Below are positions 1 through 5,753 of a stretch of DNA of 5,753 nucleotides, piece after piece. How positions within the stretch are numbered: position 1 is the stretch's first letter; each line of letters begins with the position of its first letter. Source of the stretch: Bacteroidales bacterium (GTDB lineage Bacteria > Bacteroidota > Bacteroidia > Bacteroidales > UBA12481). The DNA lies in assembly GCA_028707745.1 (NCBI GenBank), contig JAQWAJ010000136.1, forward strand, positions 1 to 5,753, given 5' to 3'. The position numbers were made by a program, and so were the translations under genes. The notes under the pieces were generated by a model. It saw only the letters and a list, made by a program, of their open reading frames with translations. It did no database searches and had not been told where the DNA came from.

Positions 1-1
1 C

Positions 2-862
2 CTTACCACTCTTGGAATTGGGGCTGTAATTGGTGCCGGAATATTTGTATTGACCGGTCAGGCGGCAGCGCAATATGCTGGTCCTGCAATTGTGATTTCG
101 TTCATTATTTCCGGTATTGCCTGTGCTTTTGCCGGGTTATGTTATGCTGAGTTTGCCTCCATGATCCCGATTGCAGGAAGTGCCTATACTTATTCCTACG
201 CTACACTTGGAGAGTTTTTGGCCTGGATCATCGGATGGGACCTGATTCTGGAATATCTGTTTGCGGCATCAACCGTTTCGGTCGGATGGTCGGGATATGT
301 GGTCAGCTTGCTGAAGGATATGAATATCATCATACCCCCTCAGTTAACGGGTGCGACGGGTACCGTGATGGTCAATGTGCCGGATATGGGTTGGAAAGCG
401 CTGACCGACAGCTTTGCGCAGACTCTTGCTGCCACGGGTATCAATGTGGATGCACTGGCTCATATAACCTGCATCATCAATTTACCTGCTATGTTCATCG
501 TAGCACTGCTATCCGGATTATTAATCTTCGGAATCAGGGAATCGGCCAACTTTAATAATATTATGGTGATCACCAAAGTTTCGGTGATCATTCTTTTTGT
601 TGCTCTGGGATTTATGTTTGTTAAAGCTATGAACTGGCATCCATTCATCCCCGAGAACAAGGTGGAAAGTGCACCGATATCCGATTATGGTTCCTTTGGG
701 GCCTGGTTGAAAGCCTATTTTCATGATTTCGGGAAATTTGGGATTGGCGGAATACTCCGGGGAGCTGGTGTTATTTTCTTTGCCTATATTGGGTTTGATG
801 CGGTGTCAACAGCTGCCCAGGAGGCAAAAAATCCCAACGGGATATGCCTATCGGGATTTTAG
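2..862 (+). CDS. APC-superfamily (CAT-type) amino acid permease, N-terminal part; 5' partial and frameshifted
   Basis: This is the first part of an inner-membrane amino acid permease of the APC superfamily, cationic amino acid transporter (CAT/YfnA-like) branch, which imports amino acids by coupling to an ion gradient. The frame is open from base 2, so the true start lies left of the window. It opens with the TM1 signature GAVIGAGIFVLTG at about 23-58, where unwound glycines bind the substrate backbone. A TTG at 50 lies inside this helix and is not a credible start. About seven hydrophobic segments follow, ending in FFAYIGFDAVSTAAQEAKNP. The family then continues QRDMPIG, but here the frame changes after the proline codon at 833-835 and runs to a stop at 860-862. 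The last eight residues are therefore out of frame. The loop around 319-465 is longer than I expect for bacterial members. The family call is firm; substrate specificity cannot be read from the sequence. Confidence 0.93.
   Translation, partial: LTTLGIGAVIGAGIFVLTGQAAAQYAGPAIVISFIISGIACAFAGLCYAEFASMIPIAGSAYTYSYATLGEFLAWIIGWDLILEYLFAASTVSVGWSGYVVSLLKDMNIIIPPQLTGATGTVMVNVPDMGWKALTDSFAQTLAATGINVDALAHITCIINLPAMFIVALLSGLLIFGIRESANFNNIMVITKVSVIILFVALGFMFVKAMNWHPFIPENKVESAPISDYGSFGAWLKAYFHDFGKFGIGGILRGAGVIFFAYIGFDAVSTAAQEAKNPNGICLSGF
826..844 (+). other. Frameshift site in the permease gene (one base missing in a C run after A6)
   Basis: The sequence has six A (826-831), T, then three C (833-835). 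Restoring a fourth C gives codons for N-P-Q-R-D-M-P-I-G, which is the conserved CAT-family sequence at the start of the eighth segment, and joins the two open frames without loss. The simplest reading is therefore a one-base deletion in a CCCC run. Zero-frame codons across the tract read A AAA AAT, which also has the form of a -1 slippery heptamer. A slip there would give S in place of the conserved P. Confidence 0.88.
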
Positions 863-1482
863 CATCACTTGGGATATCCACGATCCTTTATATTCTGGTT
901 GCCATCGTCCTGACTGGTATCGTCAGCTATACAGCGCTGAATGTTCCGGATCCTGTCGCTGTTGGTGTGGATGCCATGGGCCCGGGGATGTTCTGGCTGA
1001 GGCCGATCGTGAAAATTGCCGCTATTGCTGGTTTAACCTCAGTTATCCTGGTTATGTTGCTTGGACAACCCAGGATTTTCTATACCATGTCGAAAGACGG
1101 TCTTTTGCCACCGGTATTCTCAAGAGTACATCCTAAGTTTAAGACTCCTCATGTCAGTACGATCATTACAGGATCTGTCGCGATGGTTATTGCCGGTATT
1201 CTTCCGATAAGCATTTTAGGAGAGCTGGTATCGATCGGCACATTACTGGCCTTTATCATTGTTTGTATTAGTATTCTGATACTGAGAAAGTCGAAACCTG
1301 ATATTAAACGTCCGTTTAAGACACCTTGGGTACCCTTTGTCCCGATTGCCGGTGCTTCGATCTGTTTGATTCAGATGGTTGCCTTACCGGTAGCAACCTG
1401 GATAAGGCTGATCCTCTGGATGGCTATCGGATTCTGCATCTATTTCTTTTACGGTCAGAAACACAGCAAGCTGAATAATTAA
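844..1482 (+). CDS. APC-superfamily (CAT-type) amino acid permease, C-terminal part (same gene as 2-862, after frameshift)
   Basis: This is the remainder of the permease, in the frame one base behind the first part. Family-like sequence actually begins at base 835 (QRD just before the ATG at 844), so that ATG is only the first in-frame methionine, not the real start. Restored across the shift, the window would encode about 493 residues, 278 from the first part and 215 from this one. It carries the expected second half: a helix beginning MPIGILASLGIST, the strongly conserved GQPRIFYTMSKDGLLP at about 1060-1110, then PKFKTPHVST, two to three further helices, a basic loop with KRPFKTPW, and two final hydrophobic segments before TAA. 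No premature stop occurs in it, which suggests that the lesion is recent, artefactual or tolerated. No convincing ribosome site lies close to 844 (a GAGG at 821-824 is about 20 bases away), so independent translation is doubtful. Confidence 0.92.
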   Translation: MPIGILASLGISTILYILVAIVLTGIVSYTALNVPDPVAVGVDAMGPGMFWLRPIVKIAAIAGLTSVILVMLLGQPRIFYTMSKDGLLPPVFSRVHPKFKTPHVSTIITGSVAMVIAGILPISILGELVSIGTLLAFIIVCISILILRKSKPDIKRPFKTPWVPFVPIAGASICLIQMVALPVATWIRLILWMAIGFCIYFFYGQKHSKLNN

Positions 1483-1492
1483 CAGACCGGAG

Positions 1493-2041
1493 CTATTTTT
1501 TTCCGGGGTACTTTTGAAGCATAGGGTCAGATTGTACGATCGCGAGTCTGTATTTTTTGCCAATCGGGTATTTTCTGACCTGAAACGAAGGTAAAATAGC
1601 TCCGATGGCCAGCAGGGATCCGGATACGATTAGGTTGCCAAGCGTTGGCATCAGGCTGGTGCCCGCGAACAAGGCATTGACAGATCCGAGCACCAGATAC
1701 CCGGGAGCAGCATACATGAGAGCCTTGCCTGAACCCCTGAAATTGAATCCGGTTCTGCGACGGAAAACATAATCAATTTTACTGATCGGCAGTTCCTTTC
1801 CTGAAACGATGATATAATCAGTTCCGATACCCTGAATGGAAGCTTCTTCAACCCACGTCGTGCCATTCTTGATGTAGATGATCGGGTCACCAGGAAGATA
1901 GTTGATCTTGTTTTTATAATTGTTTTTCAATAAGATCATGTGGTTAGAGAGCTGTCCAAACGCAGGCTGCTGAAGGAATGTGAAAAAGAATAAGAGTGCT
2001 AATCCGGAAATCAGCTTAAAGACGGTTGTTCTGGTTGGCAT
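1493..2041 (-). CDS. Exported/membrane protein of unknown function (182 aa), downstream of mnmD
   Basis: I do not recognise the family. Residues 1-29 form a signal peptide: basic start, hydrophobic LALLFFFTFL, then QQPAFG with probable cleavage before Q30. A short beta-rich stretch follows at about 45-95 (PGDPIIYIKNGTTW, GIGTDYIIVSGKELPISKID), reading like a small barrel in which strands alternate with turns. After an RRR cluster at 94-96 come two hydrophobic segments at about 107-127 and 134-152, which could be a membrane hairpin. A polar, basic tail ends in KK. The design of exported beta-domain plus two C-terminal helices suggests a protein held in or near the cell envelope. The gene starts three bases after the mnmD stop on the same strand, so the two are almost certainly co-transcribed, but no functional link is evident. 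Its stop lies 10 bases from that of the convergent permease. Confidence 0.82.
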   Translation of the reverse strand: MPTRTTVFKLISGLALLFFFTFLQQPAFGQLSNHMILLKNNYKNKINYLPGDPIIYIKNGTTWVEEASIQGIGTDYIIVSGKELPISKIDYVFRRRTGFNFRGSGKALMYAAPGYLVLGSVNALFAGTSLMPTLGNLIVSGSLLAIGAILPSFQVRKYPIGKKYRLAIVQSDPMLQKYPGKK

Positions 2042-2044
2042 AAA

Positions 2045-2701
2045 TCAGGTTTTAATGGCAATGGTTATTTCTCTTTTGCCTGGAGGTCCAGGCGCTTTTT
2101 CGACCATGTATCCGGCCTCCCGGAGGTTGCGGCGGACTTGTCCCTTTGCGGAATAGGTAACCAGTCTCGAACCTTTTCTCTGGCAGGCAGCGATTTTGCT
2201 GAATACTTCAGCTGTCCACAGTTCCGGCTGAAAATCAGGACCGAATGCGTCAAAGTATACCAGGTCGAAGATGCGGTCGGAATGGAAATTCAGGATATCG
2301 CTCTCGATTTTTCGCAGTGTAAAAATCGGGGTAATGGGAACATTAATCTCCCATGCAGCCTGGTGAAGGCTGTTGTATAGCGACCGTTCACATTTCAGAA
2401 TCTCGGGATAATTGAGTTTCCGGATTTCTTCGGATGAAAGAGGAAATTTTTCCCAGGTTTCATATATTACAGGCTTGTTATCAGCGTTTGATATCAACAG
2501 GGTAAGAAGGGCATTCAAACCGGTACCGAATCCGATCTCCAGAATTGAAAGCTCTTTAGCCTGAATTTGATTAAAACCATGCTGAATAAAAATATGAAGG
2601 CTCTCCTGCATCGCACCATGCACAGAATGATAATGTTCTCCCATTTCAGGGACAAAAATAGTATGAGAACCATCCTCAGTCAGGATGAGCTGTCGAATCA
2701 T
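2045..2701 (-). CDS. mnmD: Stand-alone tRNA (5-methylaminomethyl-2-thiouridine)-methyltransferase MnmD
   Basis: This is a SAM-dependent methyltransferase that turns 5-aminomethyl(-2-thio)uridine at tRNA wobble position 34 into the 5-methylaminomethyl form. It does the job of the N-terminal domain of E. coli MnmC, acting after MnmE/MnmG. The 218 residues cover only this methyltransferase domain (DUF752/Methyltransf_30). Visible family features are HYHSVHGA at 23-30, the SAM-binding motif I LEIGFGTGLNALLT at 54-67, the acidic post-strand-2 region YETWEKFPL at 80-88, the catalytic-side motif YFDAFGPDFQPELWT at 149-163, and the C-terminal TYSAKGQVRRNL at 182-193 with APGPPGKREITIA at 203-215. No FAD-dependent MnmC oxidase domain follows; the next gene is an unrelated exported protein. 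The ATG at 2701 gives the expected N terminus. The gene is transcribed divergently from the isomerase across 62 bases. Confidence 0.95.
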   Translation of the reverse strand: MIRQLILTEDGSHTIFVPEMGEHYHSVHGAMQESLHIFIQHGFNQIQAKELSILEIGFGTGLNALLTLLISNADNKPVIYETWEKFPLSSEEIRKLNYPEILKCERSLYNSLHQAAWEINVPITPIFTLRKIESDILNFHSDRIFDLVYFDAFGPDFQPELWTAEVFSKIAACQRKGSRLVTYSAKGQVRRNLREAGYMVEKAPGPPGKREITIAIKT

Positions 2702-2763
2702 GGATGAAAGTATTATCTAAATGTATATTTTTAACGGTAAATTTAAGAAAAGACTAATAGCTT
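2702..2763. promoter_or_regulatory. Divergent intergenic region, presumed start signals for mnmD (-) and the FucI-like unit (+)
   Basis: These 62 AT-rich bases are the only non-coding DNA between two divergent transcription units, so both promoters should lie here or in the flanking coding ends. Judged against the Bacteroidota -7 consensus TAnnTTTG, the plus strand has TATATTTT at 2724-2731. The minus strand has TACATTTA (2725 down to 2718), about 17 bases before the mnmD ATG. Each misses only the final G, and neither has a clear TTTG -33 partner at 19-20 bases. The two candidates overlap, so initiation in one direction could exclude the other. Location is well supported; the exact boxes are weak. 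Confidence 0.35.
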
Positions 2764-4470
2764 ATGAAAGCAAGATGCATCTCCTCGAAAAATGAAATGA
2801 CAAAAGCCATACCGGTTATCGGAGTTTTTGCCACTTGTGATCCGCGAATTAATCCGGCTGCCCGTGAACGAGCTGGAAACATTGTAAAAACACATGCCGA
2901 TATGCTGGCTGATGCTATAAAACTGCCTGATGGCAGGCCGGTTCCGGTGGTTTACTCTGATCTGCTGATCGATTCTGAGAAAGAGGTGGATAAGGTTGCA
3001 CAGTCGTTCATTGCTGCCGGAGTTACCGTGTTGGTGGGGTTGCCTGACACCTGGTCGTTCCCGCAATTAACACTGATGTCATTGCTTTCGCACTTTCCAA
3101 AAGAAACTCCGCTGAATTTTACCTGCGGAAACAGTGGTCCAAAGCCGGGTGTTGTTTTTACTCACGCAGTATCCGGTGCAGTTGCCCAAACCGGCAGGCT
3201 GATGCATATCAACGTTGGAACATGGCCTGATGACGGCTTGAATCCGGTAATGACTGATGGAACTTTTACAGCGCTGGTTGATTGGCTTTATGCCGCTGTT
3301 ACCTATCAATTTTTGAAAGGAAAGAGAATTGTTGTATTCGGACATGATGCCATGGGTATGGAAACAGCTCTTCAGCATGTCATTCCTACCAGGAATACAT
3401 TTGGTCTTGAAATTACCCGACTGGATATGAAGCTTCTGGCCGATATGATGCACAAAAAAGCATACGACCAGGAAGAGTTAAAGGCCTTGAGAAATTGGTT
3501 CGATAAAGGGTTTGGCAAAATTGAAATCAAAAGTACCGATGATGACAGGAGATTCAATGAAAGCCTCTCGATGTATTTGATAGCGAGAGACTTGATGAAG
3601 GAACTGGACGCTGTCGGTGGCGGATTTATGTCGCAGTTGGAATGGGGATCCGATCACCGTGGTATCCCGATGCCTGTTGCTGATGCCATGGAGTGTCTTT
3701 TTAACTCAACATTCGATCATAACGGACCCAAAGCAGCGTTGCCATTTGCAACAGAGGCTGATGTGCAGGGTTTGCTGACCATGCTGTTCTATACTTATTT
3801 GTCAGGTGGCAATCCGCCTTTGTTCATGGACTTCCGCAAAGTTTGGGAACCTTGGGAAATTCAAGCGCTTGCCAAATCGGTCAACGTGAAGATTCCGGAA
3901 GGTGCCAAATGGGCCACCAGAGGATTTGTTGACGGCAACAACAGTGGCTCAGCTTCCTTCAACTGGGCAGGGAAACCTGGCGATACTCCTGCATCTTATT
4001 TAAAAAATATCACTTTTCCGCTTGCAGATCCCGACTATTTCCCGGGCATGGGTAATTCGGCGACTTTCCTTTCTCCAGGCGGAATCCGGGGAATCGCCGG
4101 ACGTATGGCTTACAGCGCTCTGTCAGGAATGTTCTCCATGGTATGGGATGAGGCAGAAACTGTTGAACTTCCGGCTGCTCTGGCAGATGCAGTTTGTCAT
4201 AAGACCGATTTTAACTGGCCGCACACCCTCCTTACACCTGATTTTGCTTCGATGGCTGAATATAAACATTACACACCTGCAAACCATTTGCACATGACCT
4301 GGAATCTTCCGGTATCCCGACTGCAGTATTGGATGGATCTTGCCAATGTTCTTTCAGTCACTCCCTGGAAAGATAAACCTGCTTTCAGGGAAAATGTTGA
4401 CCGGCCTCTGCCACTTCTCTATCTTCTCAATGGAGGTGAGAACCAGACAAAAATTCTCAGAAAAGCTTAA
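2764..4470 (+). CDS. L-fucose isomerase-family protein (aldose-ketose isomerase)
   Basis: This is a cytoplasmic metal-dependent isomerase of the FucI family; known members interconvert L-fucose/L-fuculose and D-arabinose/D-ribulose. The order and spacing fit E. coli FucI: N-terminal IPVIGVF at 16-22 (FucI has PKIGIRP), RDLMKELDAVGGGFMSQLEW at 275-294, LFNSTFDHNGP at 312-322, ATEADVQGLLTMLF at 329-342, FMDFRKVW at 354-361, VELPAALADAV at 467-477, and PANHLHMTW at 505-513. By this alignment the three Mn ligands are E331, D356 and H508, matching E337, D361 and H528. The length of 568 is close to the family's roughly 590. The N-terminal region (CDPRIN where FucI has RPTIDGRR) and some active-site surroundings differ, so the sugar is uncertain. 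ATG 2764 gives the longest frame; ATG 2797 (MTKAIPVIG) is an equally good start. No fuculokinase or fuculose-phosphate aldolase is adjacent. The next gene follows after 9 bases. Confidence 0.85.
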   Translation: MKARCISSKNEMTKAIPVIGVFATCDPRINPAARERAGNIVKTHADMLADAIKLPDGRPVPVVYSDLLIDSEKEVDKVAQSFIAAGVTVLVGLPDTWSFPQLTLMSLLSHFPKETPLNFTCGNSGPKPGVVFTHAVSGAVAQTGRLMHINVGTWPDDGLNPVMTDGTFTALVDWLYAAVTYQFLKGKRIVVFGHDAMGMETALQHVIPTRNTFGLEITRLDMKLLADMMHKKAYDQEELKALRNWFDKGFGKIEIKSTDDDRRFNESLSMYLIARDLMKELDAVGGGFMSQLEWGSDHRGIPMPVADAMECLFNSTFDHNGPKAALPFATEADVQGLLTMLFYTYLSGGNPPLFMDFRKVWEPWEIQALAKSVNVKIPEGAKWATRGFVDGNNSGSASFNWAGKPGDTPASYLKNITFPLADPDYFPGMGNSATFLSPGGIRGIAGRMAYSALSGMFSMVWDEAETVELPAALADAVCHKTDFNWPHTLLTPDFASMAEYKHYTPANHLHMTWNLPVSRLQYWMDLANVLSVTPWKDKPAFRENVDRPLPLLYLLNGGENQTKILRKA

Positions 4471-4479
4471 ATTATTTAT

Positions 4480-5409
4480 ATGAAGACCAGAATTTGCTAT
4501 TTAGCTCTCGCTCTTTTTATGTTGCCAGTGACCCGGGGATTTTCTCAGACAGAGAATTTCCCCGAGCTGCCGGCTCTCAAATCCTTTAAGGGAGTTCCTG
4601 GAAAAGTGACGAAATACAACAATTTTAATTATATAGATATTCAGGAAGAGGGCCAGAAAACACGCCAGGCAATGGGTAAATACTGGGAGGTTTTCTACAG
4701 CTATGATTCAGTGTTCCGTCAGAAGAGAAAATTTCAGGAGTTCATGCTGAATCAAATTGCCGAAAGAAATGGTAAAGTTTTTTTCAAGGATACCACACAG
4801 GTACATTTTGTCATTCATGATGAGCAAGGGAATATCTGGGGAAGAATGGTGCTATCAACTGATAAATCTTACCGTTTAAGGTTGATCAGGGAATCGGCCT
4901 TTACCAGCTCAGTAGCTTTTGATACCAAGCCTGTTATCAGGTTTGCAGAATTTGTTGATTCGATTGCTCTTCCTCCGCGTCTGAATTACCTTCCCAAAGC
5001 AATAATCGCGCGTGCGCAGTACAGTAAATTTGATCACCAGGAGTTCAGCTGGACTATTAAAGACACCTTGATCAGGCAGAAGGTTATGGGACCGATGTGG
5101 GAACTAAAAATTGAAGTAAGGAACAGCCAGAACCAAATTGACAAACAGGTTTCATCTGTTGAAATTCTTGAAAATTACTATCGTGCCTGCATGAAGTCGG
5201 GTGGTACAATCATCCGGAGCCGGCCAAGAGAGCTGATCTTTACCCTACCCATGAAAGAAGCTACTCTTTGGACCCGCATAATGATATCTCTCGATGGTGT
5301 TTATTTTGTGCGTTCAATACTCCAGTCCGACAAGGATAAAACAACACCACAGAGATTGTATGCTACTCAAAATATACCGGCTGATTCAGTGAAGATGGAA
5401 GTTCATTAG
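4480..5409 (+). CDS. Secreted protein with two tandem OmpA-associated N-domain-like repeats (309 aa, unknown function)
   Basis: I recognise no named family for the whole protein. Residues 1-22 are a signal peptide (KTR start, hydrophobic core, ending GFS before Q23), so it is exported, probably to the periplasm. The mature part is two copies of one domain, at about 34-137 and 164-281. From G98/G242 on they align without gaps at an offset of 144: W120/W264, R122/R266, S126/S270, D128/D272, Y131/Y275, R134/R278, I136/I280. Upstream they share G-x-x-W-E (W69/W207), with about six extra residues in copy 2. The plan (WE strand, helix containing LENYYRAC, GG, strand, LW, Y) recalls from memory the region before the peptidoglycan-binding domain of some OmpA-family proteins, but no OmpA domain is present. 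It is not a lipoprotein, since there is no lipobox. It sits 9 bases after the isomerase and 29 before the acylphosphatase, suggesting one transcript. Confidence 0.78.
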   Translation: MKTRICYLALALFMLPVTRGFSQTENFPELPALKSFKGVPGKVTKYNNFNYIDIQEEGQKTRQAMGKYWEVFYSYDSVFRQKRKFQEFMLNQIAERNGKVFFKDTTQVHFVIHDEQGNIWGRMVLSTDKSYRLRLIRESAFTSSVAFDTKPVIRFAEFVDSIALPPRLNYLPKAIIARAQYSKFDHQEFSWTIKDTLIRQKVMGPMWELKIEVRNSQNQIDKQVSSVEILENYYRACMKSGGTIIRSRPRELIFTLPMKEATLWTRIMISLDGVYFVRSILQSDKDKTTPQRLYATQNIPADSVKMEVH

Positions 5410-5438
5410 AAGCATTTGCCGCTGGATGAGTTGAGTAT

Positions 5439-5720
5439 ATGAATGAAATGTCAGTTATAAGGGTGCTCATTACCGTTACCGGAAGGGTTCAGGGCGTCGG
5501 TTACCGGCATGCAGCCCTTCAGCAAGCCAGGAGCCTGGGTGTTACCGGTTTTGTCAGGAATCTTCAGGACGGCACTGTTTATATGGAGGCTCAGGGAAAT
5601 CCGGATGCCGTGAGCTGTTTTATCGAATGGTGTAAATCCGGCGCACCAAGAGCATCTGTGGAATTGGTCGAATACTCTTACCATCCGCTCAGGGATTTTG
5701 AAACTTTTCAGATTCGCTGA
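5439..5720 (+). CDS. acyP: Acylphosphatase
   Basis: This is a small cytoplasmic enzyme that hydrolyses acyl phosphates such as acetyl phosphate or carbamoyl phosphate to the acid and phosphate. At 93 residues it is the usual length. The phosphate-binding loop is GRVQGVGYR at 15-23, with catalytic R23. The second signature is GVTGFVRNLQDGTVYMEAQG at 34-53, with catalytic N41 that positions the nucleophilic water. The C-terminal strand FETFQIR replaces the usual F-x-I/V-R ending. Start choice is between ATG 5439 and the in-frame ATG 5448; the core strand begins just after either. A purine-rich stretch (GGATGAG, about 5424-5430) lies 8 bases before 5439 and slightly favours that start. It is likely the last gene of the isomerase transcript, though acylphosphatases often sit beside unrelated housekeeping genes, so a functional link is not implied. 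Confidence 0.96.
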   Translation: MNEMSVIRVLITVTGRVQGVGYRHAALQQARSLGVTGFVRNLQDGTVYMEAQGNPDAVSCFIEWCKSGAPRASVELVEYSYHPLRDFETFQIR

Positions 5721-5753
5721 GGGACATGTGTTTTTTTGACCAAAACCTTTTGA
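5721..5753. other. Non-coding tail after acyP at the right window edge
   Basis: Thirty-three bases follow the acyP stop. They hold a run of seven T (5731-5737) followed by G, and a perfect short inverted repeat CAAAAccTTTTG (5741-5752). The T run has no GC-rich hairpin before it, so a standard intrinsic terminator is not supported. The TTTG at 5735-5738 could be a -33 element for a gene beyond the edge, which cannot be judged here. Confidence 0.25.

Noticed and set aside
50..52. TTG as start codon of the permease
   Set aside because: The same frame is open back to base 2 and already encodes the conserved TM1 signature before this codon, so the start must be outside the window.
723..1136. Open frame of 137 codons overlapping the permease frameshift
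   Set aside because: It is in neither coding frame of the permease, its translation is Cys/Arg/Trp-rich without family features, and both true frames are conserved through this stretch. It is a shadow frame.
1487..1506. Inverted repeat CCGGA...TCCGG between the convergent permease and exported-protein stops, possible shared terminator
   Set aside because: The stem is only five base pairs with a ten-base loop (at best one G-U pair inside it), and no T run follows it on either strand (the T run is in the loop), so it does not meet the form of an intrinsic terminator.
2743..3453. Antisense open frames opposite the FucI-like gene (2743-3066 and 3079-3453)
   Set aside because: They lie entirely or mostly opposite a well-supported coding region and show low-complexity, unrecognisable translations. 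They are best explained as shadows.
4022..4297. Alternative-frame 91-codon open frame inside the FucI-like gene
   Set aside because: It is fully nested in a region where the main frame carries conserved FucI motifs, and it has no independent support.
5451..5684. Minus-strand open frame opposite acyP
   Set aside because: It lies fully antisense to a gene with both acylphosphatase signatures and catalytic residues, and its translation shows no recognisable family.
5708..5737. TCAG-loop-CTGA hairpin at the end of acyP followed by a T7 run
   Set aside because: The four-base-pair stem is AT/GC mixed and separated from the T run by ten bases, so it is too weak to call a terminator.

Overview
The window reads as a piece of a Bacteroidota chromosome, probably an anaerobic Bacteroidales/Marinilabiliales-type organism. 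This is an inference from several signs. Two exported proteins end their signal peptides in the '..FGQ/..FSQ' style typical of the phylum. Start codons lack strong Shine-Dalgarno sequences, MnmD is a stand-alone enzyme, and base composition is moderate. The window is densely coding, with no gap over about 65 bases between genes. I saw no rRNA, tRNA, mobile element, CRISPR array or long repeat.

Layout. (1) Positions 1-1482, plus strand: a CAT-type (cationic amino acid transporter-like) APC-superfamily permease. It is cut by the left edge and broken by a one-base frameshift at about 833-837, inside the conserved 'NPQRDMP' signature. (2) Positions 2701-1493, minus strand: a two-gene unit of stand-alone mnmD (tRNA wobble-uridine methyltransferase) followed three bases later by an exported or membrane protein of unknown function. 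This unit converges on the permease with only 10 bases between the stop codons. (3) Positions 2702-2763: a short AT-rich divergent intergenic region that must hold the start signals for both directions. (4) Positions 2764-5720, plus strand: a probable three-gene unit. It contains an L-fucose isomerase-family protein with all three metal ligands conserved, a secreted protein built from two copies of one domain, and an acylphosphatase. Gaps are 9 and 29 bases.

How the genes work together is only partly clear. MnmD acts on tRNA wobble uridine downstream of MnmEG. The FucI-like protein would isomerise an aldose to a ketose, but no kinase, aldolase or sugar transporter is beside it, so its substrate is open. 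The items most worth a second look are the permease frameshift (error, decay, or slippage at an adjacent A-rich heptamer), the divergent FucI paralogue in an odd context, and the internal duplication in the secreted protein, which resembles the N-terminal part of some OmpA-family proteins but lacks the OmpA domain. I found no clear evidence of a wholly new multi-gene system.
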